In this document: one piece after another, positions 48,912-58,292 of the stretch
How positions within the stretch are numbered: the first letter of the stretch is position 1
Layout: each line of letters starts with the position of its first letter
Assembly: GCA_004014935.1 (NCBI GenBank)
Contig: CP025321.1
Span: forward strand, 3,100,001 to 3,164,000
Length of the DNA stretch: 64,000 nt
Reading direction: 5' to 3'
From: Saccharomycopsis malanga
Lineage: Eukaryota; Ascomycota; Saccharomycetes; Ascoideales; Saccharomycopsidaceae
Notes under the pieces: generated by a model
Told to the model about the DNA's origin: nothing
Seen by the model: the letters and a program-made list of their open reading frames with translations, nothing else
The model's database searches: none
Position numbers and translations under genes: made by a program

Positions 48912-51900
48912 TTATGCACCAAAAGTTTTCAATTGAATATGAGACTCTTTCGGAGTGGAGTTTTGGTTTGCAAATTTGGCATTAAATTCTTCGTAGTTAA
49001 ATTTCACCAAATTTTCAGTCTTGGCCTTTTGGCTAGCTGATAATACCTCACTCACCACAATCTTGAAACTTTCAGAATTAAGTTCGAGCAAGTTGATAAG
49101 TTTTGTATGCAAGTACTGTGTGAATTTGCCGGATGCCGAATCGTTCCTTAAGCTTTCAGCATGCCAGCAGATCAAAGGAATGATGATGGAGAATATAGGA
49201 ACTAGCTGGCTTTTTTCGCTGAACTGTTTAGCGTAAAGTACAATCATTTCAATTATCAATCTTGGGTCCTCAATATCATTTTTGCTTTCAACTAGTAATT
49301 GTACAAGCAGCGGGATTAATCGTTTCATAATTGTAACTCCCGACTTGCTGTTGTTATGGGTAGTATACAAAATGAGACTCTTTATAGACTGGATGGCAAC
49401 GGGAATTGCTTCTTTATTTAATAAAGAAGCTGTGAGACTTTCAATAAGCAATTGAAGATCTTTCTCCTCTATGCGGATGGAGGTGCTTACTGAAGTGACA
49501 AACACCATTATCGTTAAAATAGAATGGTTATCGTTCGAAAAGGTAGGTCTGATCAATTGATAAAAGTAGCTAATCAAGTCATGGTTTCCATTATTGGAAA
49601 GATCCACTATGATTTGTTTAATATTGGAAAGAATAAGCGGAACTAACGTCGCACGATATTCGTCATTCAAATAAATCAAAGATATAATGTAAAGCAAACA
49701 GGAAAACAAATCAACTTTCATAACAACGGGAAACTTTTCAATCATGGTGACCAAAGCATTGAAACTTTTTCTCAAAATGGAAATTTGCACAGGAGTGAGT
49801 TGAACGATACTTGTTGGGGTGTAGTCATCACCAACAAATGGAATTACATTAATGATAGAAATGTTAATGACACGAAGCAACTCGAACAATTTGTCAATGT
49901 TTTCAGTGAAATCATGTGTGGTATTTTTCATGTTGAAGTAATTCAAAAACAAACCTGAGATGATATCTACAATGACAGATTTTTCATCATCCTCACTAAC
50001 CAACACTAATCTATCAAATAAATCGATGGTTTCTGCAAACACTTGATCTTGGAATATGATATCGGATGAGATTTTGGAATGAAGCAATTTATTCAATGCT
50101 GACAAAACTCTGAAGTTGTTTTTGGTTTCCGAAGAAAACAAAGACGTGGAGTTCAGCAATGTAGATGGTTTGATCAAGACTTCAATACATTGAGCAAACA
50201 AAACAAAAAAGAAGTTGCCTGCGTCGCTTTCGAGAAGTGAAAAGATAAGTTGTTCTTGCTCCTCAATGATGCATCCAATGACATCCACAAAGTTTATCCA
50301 ACATGCTTCGTACAATAAAAGTTCTGCTTGTTGATCTCCAGAACCTTCAAAATCGTTTCCATACTTCAAATTAGAGTACTCACGAAGAGCCAAGATCCAC
50401 ATTGGAACCAAGATTTCTAAATACTTGTTAATCAAGGCACCGATCTGATCGGAATTTTCTTTAACGTCTGCGGTTGTTTGGTTCTGTGAATAAATCTTCA
50501 ATTCAGCCCAAGCATTCAAAACAGACAACTTGATTCTTCTTTTACCTCTCAAGGTTAATATTTCAACATCACCGATTTTTGGCTCGCCTTGGGACGAAAA
50601 CTCTTCCAACGACGTCACTAATATTCTAAGGATTCTTCCACATCTGTCAACTGGTACAATATTGGAACCCACAAACTTGGCACATACATTAATCGCTTCA
50701 CTTGCTAATTTAGTGGAACTTTCACTAGTAAAAGCAGGTGTGAGTGCTGCTGTGATTTGCGCTTGCTGTTGTTCCAACAATGAAACAGATTCATATAATG
50801 GATCTCTGGCACCACCATATGTTGTAATAATGTCGCCTAAAATATTGATTCCAATAAGTCTCAAGCTCATTATGTTAGAGGTTGAAGCACTGAAGGAAAG
50901 TTTTACCAAATCTTGGATTCTTGGCTTAAATTGTTGATAGAGTTTACTATTGGTCTTAGCATTAGCTAGTAGTAGTTGAAGTAGTTCTAATACAAAGTAC
51001 TTGAATTTATAACTAGATGGTTCCTCTGAATCATTAGCTTCGCCATTTGCTCCATCTACCCCAGCCTCAGGTCCAGCTTCGCTGTCCTCTGCACCTTTAG
51101 CCATTGACTCGATTTCTTCGTCTTGCAAATCAACCTTAATGGTTTTCTTGTCATGCTTTGTGAAAACAGAACTGTATGAATTGTACAAATCATTATAAAG
51201 CTTTGATCTATGCACTTTGTAAAGGGTATTCAAGATGGAGAACCATTTAATATCAAGGGACGACTCGAGCCAATACCTTATAAGCAACTTGAGTTCTTTT
51301 GAGTCTGGGTTGATATCCACACATATCCATAGAAATTGTTTGATATCTTTTTCAAGAATTTCATTCACAGGAAAGATCTTGATAAGTTGGAAGTAACAAT
51401 GGACGACAATATTCAATAGGTTCATACTTGAAGTTAGGGGAAATACTTCATTGGTTTCGTTGAATAATGGAAGCAGTTGATGAAAGTTACCAACAGAGTC
51501 TTTCAAACTGTTTTTGAGTAAATAATTCAATACTTTGACATATAATTTGAGAGAAAATAATGATTTGTCAAATATCATTAAATTTTGAATGGATTTCAAA
51601 GTCTCTTGCAAAATCACAGCATTATTTTCTATATACAAAAAGCTGGTGATCAAATTAGATAAGATGTCTCGAGCTTTTGATTTCAAGTCCTGAATATTTG
51701 GGCCCAAAGAAGTGATAACTGCTCTAACAAGTCTTGCTATAAGGTTCTGGGATGGTAAAAACAAGCTGAAATTCGACGTAAGACCTGAATCTTTATTAAT
51801 AGTGTAATCGTCATTGAGGAAATACTTTTCCAAGTTTTCTAAGATTTGGGAGCATAATGTAGTATTTGTAGACAAATGTGCTTCTATCAAGGTGATCAAG

Positions 51901-54900
51901 GAATACAAACTCCAATAATGAACAACAGGATGTGGATCATCCATTAAAGACATTACCACATTGAGAATAGCCGGGAAGTTTGTAGAACTGTATTTGTAAA
52001 TGTTACTTATGATCAAAACATCTGCTGAACGAGTGTATGGATTATTATTATTGACAATATCATTGATATGAATATCAATTCTCTCCGAGATGTTAGGGAA
52101 ATGTGAAGACAATAAAGCAATAGAGCTACTGTTGATTTGGAATATGAAATTCTCTTTCAAATCTAGAGATTTCAAAGTCTCCATCATCATCGGCAAAACA
52201 TTAGATTCCAAGGTGATATTATGTTTTTGACAAATAGATAAAACGCCATGAATAGCCACAGCACAGTTGACTGTGATGGCCTTGATTCTCAATTTTGCTG
52301 CCTTTTTGCTTAGCAAATTGCCTCTCATTTGTTCTAATAATGATTGTTGAATCTTCGAGGATAAGTAAGGGAAGATAAAAGAAAATATTTCAATAGACAA
52401 GTCAATAATAGACGTATTAAGTCCATAACTAAATTCTTCTGTAGTTGAATAACTTTCATCATATACTTTGAGTAGATAATCATTAGCAATAGTGGCACTA
52501 AAAGGATTATAAAGCAATTTTGCCTCATATTTCTCAACCCACTGAATTGGTGTGTAATAACTTTTAGTGTCTTTTCCTTCAATAGCTGTTGGAGACACAC
52601 TTAATTCAGCAATGAGCCCGGATTCTACCTTACTTGTCAAGCCATATGATGAACTATCGTTGACAAGATATAGATCATGATTATTCATATCTTCATTGAT
52701 ATTGTTAGATTTGTTATGAAGGTGGCTTCTGAACTGTTTGAGCTCTTTTTCCTTATCTCTTTCTTTATCTTTCAAAGCAATACTGATTGGAGTTTGTATT
52801 TCTTCATTAAAAATTTCGGGGTTTGAAAAGTTTTTCAAAGCAAAAATTAAAATAGAAGAATCTGTTCTCAAGTAACTGGAGAGTTTAATATAACATTGTA
52901 ATACTCTTTTTTTGTACATGAGAATCACATTTTCTTTTTCTTTGTCATGGTTTTCTTTGCCCAAATTGGATTCTAAGGAGTTAATGTAAGCCAAACATTT
53001 AGTCAAAAGATAGGAAGATTGCTTGGAAATCTCGGGAGTGACGGTGATATTATTTAAAAAGTTCAATAAACATGTAAGAGCATAATTCCGCACCTCCAAG
53101 TTCCTGAAGATTTCATCCATTTTTATATCATTATCAATGAATAGTGTTGACTGATAATTATGGGTCAATAGATTTTTCCAGAAAATGAAAAACTGGGAAA
53201 TATGAATTTTCAAGAAACTTTCATCGGCATTCATCAAGCCGGTTAATAATGTCCAGCTAACCAACTTTTTATTGAAAGAAAGTTGTATTTCGGTAATGGA
53301 CTGCTCTGTGTTCTTATTGTCCAATAAGTTTGAGTTAATGGTCGAAACACTTTTCAATTGAGAAGAGGCAAACGTCAAGGTTCTGGCTATAACATCCTGG
53401 GATACATAGTCTTTATCAATGATTTTGATCAAAAAGGCTATGCAGTTTGCATAACCATGGATTTTGCTGAAATCTATCACTATATGCGATGTCTGAACTT
53501 CTTTAGGGCTGTTGACTTGATTCACTTTTCTGAATACATTCTGGATCTCCATCAAACAATGATTGAGAATAGATTGAAGTTGATTAGGAAAATGTTGGCA
53601 ATAGTATACAAACGTATTCACAGCAAGGATTCTCACTTGGAAATTTTTATCGGTAACAAGTTTAAGAAGGATCATTTTGAGTTGGTCTTGGTAAGGACTT
53701 ATAGTTGGGCCCAAATCTTTGATAAGAAACTCCAAAATTTTCAACAAAACTTGCACGAATATAGGATTATTCATCAACAATGGTTCATTGTTCAAATACT
53801 CACTGTCTATGAGTTTTTGTAGTATCAAGCTCTTATTGAACTGTCCAAGTGTTTTGAAGTAAAAGTTCTCATAAAACCAATAAATTTGACCAAAAGTCTT
53901 TTGGTTATTAAACAACTGCAAATTGAGTAGTTGTGTACTCACCAACTCTTTGAAACTGTCTAAAATAACAAAGAAGTTGTCTCGCATGAAGGATCTATTC
54001 CGAACATCATTCAACGTAACGAAATGAATGAGAGAAATAAATACAGATGATCTAATGGTGATATCATCATTCCCTATATATATATTGTTATAAAACCCAA
54101 GAATATTGGTCAATTCGGAAATGTTTTTATTAAAGTTTTTGAACAAAAGTTCACCTAGAGATTTGGCAGCAACATGTCTTATCAACGCATGATTACTGGC
54201 GAATCCCATAACAAAGTAATTTCCATACTCTTTTGTCAATTGAGTAATGAACAAATTTTTGTCCTTGTGTGGTTTGCTTTGTATAGAAGCGTATTTCTTA
54301 TCTTTATTAATAAGATGAGCCAAAATGTCAAAAGCATTGGCTATTGGTACAACAGGCAAGTTGACTCCTGAGGTGCTATTATAGTTCTTTACATCCTTAG
54401 AATCAATAAGAAGTTTGATCAACTGTTTCACCAACTTCAATAACTTGGAATGTATGGAATCATCTAGAGTGGTATCCCCATTATTTCTTAATATTTTCAC
54501 AAGTAATATAGACAATTCAATCAAACTTGAGCTAGAGTTGAATAACGTTTTGGAGCTACCTGTGATTGATTTTATAGACTTATAGCAGTACTGGATAAGA
54601 ATAGGCGCCAAAGAGGTTAAATCGTATCCATAAGTCTCAAAGAGATGCTGCAATATAATTATGCAAAATTTCTGTTTTGCAATAAGTTTTGTGTTAGAGC
54701 TGCTAGTGAATAACGTGTTTTTCTTATCATTGCTAATAACAAGCGTAACGACCTTGTTGGTGGTATCAAATAAAGCACTGTTGTTAATATTATGTAATAG
54801 ACCGAAAGTCAATACATAACACTTCCCAATGACATTATTCAAACTGGCGGATAAATGGTCAATCGACAATTGTAAGTTTTCCTCCTTATTATAAAAGTCG

Positions 54901-55103
54901 ACAATGCTGTTAAGCTGGAGGAGGATTTCACTAAACACCTTTTTGGCAGCATCCTGATCATCTTCAATTTTCAAATTGGACAAAAATGTCAATAGTTGTG
55001 ATCCATAAGTAAATAACGTGTGCTTCGCATCCAAGTTATCTTTCAAAGACTCGCTAAGAGTCTTAAAATCAAACCGCTCCATAATATATCCCTCGTTTTC
55101 CAT
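48912..55103 (-). CDS. LAA1: Laa1-like HEAT-repeat protein (HEATR5 family), AP-1 accessory
   Basis: 2063 residues, close to S. cerevisiae Laa1 (2014). Composition is alpha-helical repeat throughout, without membrane segments. Family-specific blocks are VAAKSLGELLFKNFN near 310, VKSYYTPIQWVEKYEAKLLY near 865 and KLRIKAITVNCAVAIHGVLS near 955, plus DPHPVVHYWSLYSLITLIEA. Laa1 joins AP-1 and Laa2 in clathrin trafficking between the trans-Golgi and endosomes. The start is ATG 55101-55103; a second ATG seven codons on (MERFDFKTL) is equally plausible. It is one uninterrupted frame of 6.2 kb, the longest in the window. Confidence 0.9.
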   Translation of the reverse strand: MENEGYIMERFDFKTLSESLKDNLDAKHTLFTYGSQLLTFLSNLKIEDDQDAAKKVFSEILLQLNSIVDFYNKEENLQLSIDHLSASLNNVIGKCYVLTFGLLHNINNSALFDTTNKVVTLVISNDKKNTLFTSSSNTKLIAKQKFCIIILQHLFETYGYDLTSLAPILIQYCYKSIKSITGSSKTLFNSSSSLIELSILLVKILRNNGDTTLDDSIHSKLLKLVKQLIKLLIDSKDVKNYNSTSGVNLPVVPIANAFDILAHLINKDKKYASIQSKPHKDKNLFITQLTKEYGNYFVMGFASNHALIRHVAAKSLGELLFKNFNKNISELTNILGFYNNIYIGNDDITIRSSVFISLIHFVTLNDVRNRSFMRDNFFVILDSFKELVSTQLLNLQLFNNQKTFGQIYWFYENFYFKTLGQFNKSLILQKLIDSEYLNNEPLLMNNPIFVQVLLKILEFLIKDLGPTISPYQDQLKMILLKLVTDKNFQVRILAVNTFVYYCQHFPNQLQSILNHCLMEIQNVFRKVNQVNSPKEVQTSHIVIDFSKIHGYANCIAFLIKIIDKDYVSQDVIARTLTFASSQLKSVSTINSNLLDNKNTEQSITEIQLSFNKKLVSWTLLTGLMNADESFLKIHISQFFIFWKNLLTHNYQSTLFIDNDIKMDEIFRNLEVRNYALTCLLNFLNNITVTPEISKQSSYLLTKCLAYINSLESNLGKENHDKEKENVILMYKKRVLQCYIKLSSYLRTDSSILIFALKNFSNPEIFNEEIQTPISIALKDKERDKEKELKQFRSHLHNKSNNINEDMNNHDLYLVNDSSSYGLTSKVESGLIAELSVSPTAIEGKDTKSYYTPIQWVEKYEAKLLYNPFSATIANDYLLKVYDESYSTTEEFSYGLNTSIIDLSIEIFSFIFPYLSSKIQQSLLEQMRGNLLSKKAAKLRIKAITVNCAVAIHGVLSICQKHNITLESNVLPMMMETLKSLDLKENFIFQINSSSIALLSSHFPNISERIDIHINDIVNNNNPYTRSADVLIISNIYKYSSTNFPAILNVVMSLMDDPHPVVHYWSLYSLITLIEAHLSTNTTLCSQILENLEKYFLNDDYTINKDSGLTSNFSLFLPSQNLIARLVRAVITSLGPNIQDLKSKARDILSNLITSFLYIENNAVILQETLKSIQNLMIFDKSLFSLKLYVKVLNYLLKNSLKDSVGNFHQLLPLFNETNEVFPLTSSMNLLNIVVHCYFQLIKIFPVNEILEKDIKQFLWICVDINPDSKELKLLIRYWLESSLDIKWFSILNTLYKVHRSKLYNDLYNSYSSVFTKHDKKTIKVDLQDEEIESMAKGAEDSEAGPEAGVDGANGEANDSEEPSSYKFKYFVLELLQLLLANAKTNSKLYQQFKPRIQDLVKLSFSASTSNIMSLRLIGINILGDIITTYGGARDPLYESVSLLEQQQAQITAALTPAFTSESSTKLASEAINVCAKFVGSNIVPVDRCGRILRILVTSLEEFSSQGEPKIGDVEILTLRGKRRIKLSVLNAWAELKIYSQNQTTADVKENSDQIGALINKYLEILVPMWILALREYSNLKYGNDFEGSGDQQAELLLYEACWINFVDVIGCIIEEQEQLIFSLLESDAGNFFFVLFAQCIEVLIKPSTLLNSTSLFSSETKNNFRVLSALNKLLHSKISSDIIFQDQVFAETIDLFDRLVLVSEDDEKSVIVDIISGLFLNYFNMKNTTHDFTENIDKLFELLRVINISIINVIPFVGDDYTPTSIVQLTPVQISILRKSFNALVTMIEKFPVVMKVDLFSCLLYIISLIYLNDEYRATLVPLILSNIKQIIVDLSNNGNHDLISYFYQLIRPTFSNDNHSILTIMVFVTSVSTSIRIEEKDLQLLIESLTASLLNKEAIPVAIQSIKSLILYTTHNNSKSGVTIMKRLIPLLVQLLVESKNDIEDPRLIIEMIVLYAKQFSEKSQLVPIFSIIIPLICWHAESLRNDSASGKFTQYLHTKLINLLELNSESFKIVVSEVLSASQKAKTENLVKFNYEEFNAKFANQNSTPKESHIQLKTFGA

Positions 55104-55898
55104 GGGTAATGATGCAATACTGGTTATTCAGTGATTACCACGTATAGTAGCTAACCAGTGTGATAACTTCACGTAGCATTTTCAACTATGGGGTGCTATT
55201 CTCACCCGGCTACGAAAATAGGGGTGTCACTTTTTCAATAAATATATCAACTTTATGCATCTCGTTTAAAGACAGCATGTGACTAACAATATCAAGCGGC
55301 TGGATCTCAGGGCCTATACAAAAGTATCCAGACAATGTGCTGTGCCTCATAGACAGTGCAAAACTGAAAGTCAAATTCCGTACAATAGGGTGTAAACTAA
55401 AAGACCTCAAAGGTGCATCTTGTGAAAATCAAGGCGGTGAGAAGTGAGGATTTAGGGTTTGGCAACATGATCTTGCAAAATCAGCTAGGTCCTGGTCGAG
55501 AACGTTCTACAGAATCAACAATATAGGTACTTTCAATGAAAGGTTCGGCTTTGTGTTTGTTGGTTTTACGAGAATATGAAATTGTATTGTTCAAATGTAT
55601 TGTTTGATCCTGACAATTATGAGTGGTTAATGACACTCAAAGTAAATATCATAGGAAGAAGTATATTGCGCGGATGATACATGTAATGCATTTTGTTATC
55701 TAATGAGTAGTAGTAATATGTGTAGATTTTTTCAACGATCTGTGTATCGTTGCTCAATAATACTATGTGGATAACAAGTTATCGGATCAGATTATAAATT
55801 GCTTCGAGGCTCTCGAAAATATGAAATTCGACAACTCTATCACATTCATAGCATTGTCAAGAAGTGACATTGTCATTTTTTTAAAAGGCACCCATTAC

Positions 55899-55918
55899 TT
55901 TACTCCAGAAGGAGTAAA
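55899..55918. repeat. Perfect inverted repeat, 8-bp stem and 4-nt loop
   Basis: TTTACTCC-AGAA-GGAGTAAA. It would form a hairpin in DNA or RNA. It lies far from any gene end, so its role is unclear. Confidence 0.8.
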
Positions 55919-56002
55919 ATTTTCACTGCTACAGGCTCCAAGAAGTCCGAATCTCAAGCCAAGTGGCTTTTGACCGTTGCTGAGACATGAGATCTACGAC
56001 GG

Positions 56003-56054
56003 ACTTGCAGATAACCTGCAGGCCACCTGCAGCCAGCTTGCAGCGGACCTGCAG
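56003..56054. repeat. Five TGCAG boxes at exact 11-bp spacing
   Basis: TGCAG occurs at 56006, 56017, 56028, 56039 and 56050, every 11 bp, usually inside ACCTGCAG or ACTTGCAG. The patch is GC-rich in an AT-rich region and ends about 290 bp before the gene at 56347. It could be a helically phased protein-binding array or a short minisatellite. Confidence 0.85.
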
Positions 56055-56346
56055 CTTCATAGCCAACATGCCTCGGCTTTGTCAAAGGATATCTTATCAT
56101 AATCTTCATTTACACACATACATACACACTTTTGATCAATGAGATTAGCGAGCAATTTAAAAAAGAGTATAAAGACAGGACTTCATTCTGGTTTTTAGCT
56201 TTCAAAAATGTTGTTTCTTGAGTAATAAAAAAAAATCCATAAATTATAACTATTTTCTTAACTCTTCAACCCATAACAAAAGCGAGAATTTCGAATAAAT
56301 TAAAAAACAAAATTGCAGAAAAACATATAATCAATTATATTTCAAC

Positions 56347-56760
56347 ATGAAGTTTTCTAGTACTGCTGCTCTCGCCATTGCCCAATTTTTTGCCGCTGCA
56401 AACTCTATGGCTATCCCTTTTGGTATTGCTGCTGCCCCTATTGGTGCTCCTTCAAAGGGTTATGGTAACTTTACTTATGGCCCTTACAACGGTACCGGAG
56501 TTCCTCCTCCAACACCAATCAATGGCACATTCAATGGTTCAAGACCATCTGAAGCTGTATCTCAATCTCCTGCTGCCATTGAGAAGCGTAACTTCCCATT
56601 TGGCTCACCACCTCCTATTCCTTCTGGATTCCCATTTGGTGGCCCATATAATGGAACTGCGCCTCCAACTCCTCCAGAATGCAATGGTACTTTCAATGCA
56701 TCTTTCAACCATACTTTTAGCATCCCAAAACCATCAAGTGCCTTGACTGATTTGCCATAA
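56347..56760 (+). CDS. Small secreted glycoprotein, two duplicate halves joined by a Kex2 site
   Basis: 137 residues. Signal peptide MKFSSTAALAIAQFFAAANS. Residues about 22-65 (IPFGIAAAPIG, then YGNFTYGPYNGTGVPPPTP, INGTFNGS) repeat after the dibasic K80-R81 as NFPFGSPPPIPSGFPFG, GPYNGTAPPTPPECNGTF, NAS. The site reads AAIEKR|NFPF, a good Kex2 target. Several NGT/NFT/NAS sequons suggest heavy N-glycosylation. There is one Cys and no GPI signal. Architecture (signal, pro-region, KR, repeat) is like fungal peptide precursors such as pheromones, but the sequence matches none I know. Function not known. Confidence 0.75.
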   Translation: MKFSSTAALAIAQFFAAANSMAIPFGIAAAPIGAPSKGYGNFTYGPYNGTGVPPPTPINGTFNGSRPSEAVSQSPAAIEKRNFPFGSPPPIPSGFPFGGPYNGTAPPTPPECNGTFNASFNHTFSIPKPSSALTDLP

Positions 56761-58070
56761 GCTTGTTTTTCATTCAAATTCCCCATTTTTTGATGAGTAA
56801 CTCCATTTGTTCTTTGCTCAACCTGTCTTTTTGCTTTTTCGATTTGGTTTGATTATATTCTCGTTCTGCAATACCTGTTTTTTTTAAATAGAAGGAATAC
56901 AATTTTTGATATGTACATGTTTTAAGATATTGCCCGTATAGGTGTTTTTTTTTGCAAAAATTATAGCGTTAGAAAACATTTGTCGCATAACTAACTTTAT
57001 TCTATAGCCTTAGAAAATAAACACATAATGTGTTAACCTCCTAACACAGATTTGATATATCAATTTATCAAAAGCAAGTTAGCAATTCATGTCGGAAAAG
57101 AAATTTCTAATTTAAGTGATAGAACACCATTATAGTTGTCAGCGTGTATTTTTCTTCAATTTTTAGGTTTCAGAGTATATTTTGAAAAATATCAAGAATT
57201 CAGCAACAAAAGGATATTGATTTGATAGTCATTTTTCAAGCCCAGTACATACCAGTTCCGTATGTACGCGCTATGGCTAAGGGGACTTGGTAAAACCCCA
57301 GTGGGAAAAAACCCATGTATGTCCCAGTCATTGTAAACTTCTAGCTGGCTTTTCTGAACACCCGATGGGTTGGAAAGTAAGCACTAGACTTTTGTCTAGG
57401 TCAAGGATATTGATTTAAAAAGACTAAAAAAAAACACTGCCCAATTCATTCTTTTCGAATCAGTCGTCCATAGAACGAAACATATTGGTTTTGCTCGGTT
57501 GCTTCATAACGTACCTTTTCAATATCAAAGTTCCCCAGCAAATCATTTTTATTGTTACCTTGTATTGTCAAATAAATAAAGCTTTATGTATCTATTGTGG
57601 CCAAGTGCCTGGGTGAGAAGGTGCTTTGTTATGAAAATTACCAATTAGGTTCCAAATTTTGTCTCTAAAAAATCACAAAATACTGTTGAACAATAACATC
57701 AGTCATTTATAGTACATCAATATCAAAAGCACAATAGCAGCTATGATTGAAACTTCGGTTCAAAATGAGGTTCTGTCCACACGTTGAAGTAGTGAAATTT
57801 TTCGACAGAAAAAAGTTTTCACAGCCTACTATTTCTGATGGTTACCTCGTGTAAAACTGTTGAGAAATGTTAACATTACACTTAACTGAATGATGGCTGA
57901 AGGCCGCTTTTATATAGTTCTGAGTAACTTATAATTATATACAAATAGAGGTCTTTAAACCATAATATGGGCTTAAAAGGGTTCTACTATAGTAAATTGA
58001 CTATACAACAAGTGCCTCTATGTCACATTTTACTATATATAAGTGGACATCAGATAAAAGTGACAACAAA
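56761..58070. other. Intergenic, 1.3 kb with repeat copy D
   Basis: AT-rich, with T runs after the 56347 gene and repeat copy D at about 57237. No gene recognised. Confidence 0.5.
57237..57402 (+). repeat. Dispersed repeat copy D
   Basis: Starts TTCAAGCCCAGTACATACCA, then CAGTTCCGTATGTACGCGCTATG in two blocks and TAAGGGGACTTGGTAAAACCC. After that it departs from copies B and C, but near its end CTTTTGTCTAGGTC matches copy A. So at least two subtypes exist. Confidence 0.72.
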
Positions 58071-58292
58071 ATGTGCGTCAGCAGAGTATTGACGATTGTA
58101 CTACTCACAGTACAACATTTAGCAATACATGTGAACAATACTACAAAGGGAATTTCACTAACCAATGATTCTAGAGGAAGGAGGAGGAACGTTCAAACCC
58201 GCAACCTGATCAGCCCTGATCTTGGGGGTATGAACAAAGCTACGCCACTATTTGAAAAGAAACTGTTATCAGAGGCAAGAAAAAGTCTATAA
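58071..58292 (+). CDS. Possible small secreted protein (73 aa)
   Basis: ATG 58071 to TAA. The N-terminus MCVSRVLTIVLLTVQHLAIH looks like a signal peptide. Next are an NNTT sequon and a basic GRRRN cluster, and the end is KKLLSEARKSL. A TATA-like TATATATAAG lies about 30 bp upstream. No family is recognised, and it sits in a gene-poor, repeat-bearing area. It may be a real short gene or a chance frame. Confidence 0.3.
   Translation: MCVSRVLTIVLLTVQHLAIHVNNTTKGISLTNDSRGRRRNVQTRNLISPDLGGMNKATPLFEKKLLSEARKSL

Larger units (their letters stand above)
55104..56346. other. 1.24 kb upstream region, LAA1 / duplicated secreted protein
   Basis: Holds an 8-bp-stem hairpin at 55899-55918 and a periodic TGCAG array (both listed). 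Small frames near 55767 and 55210 begin at non-ATG codons or lack character. TATAAAG at about 56169 may serve the gene at 56347. Confidence 0.5.

Noticed and set aside
58180-58250. tRNA-like stretch on the minus strand (GCGGGTTTGAACG with an A-box-like GTGGCGTAG)
   Set aside because: The T stem does not pair, U33 is missing and there is no acceptor stem. At most a decayed relic; not supported.
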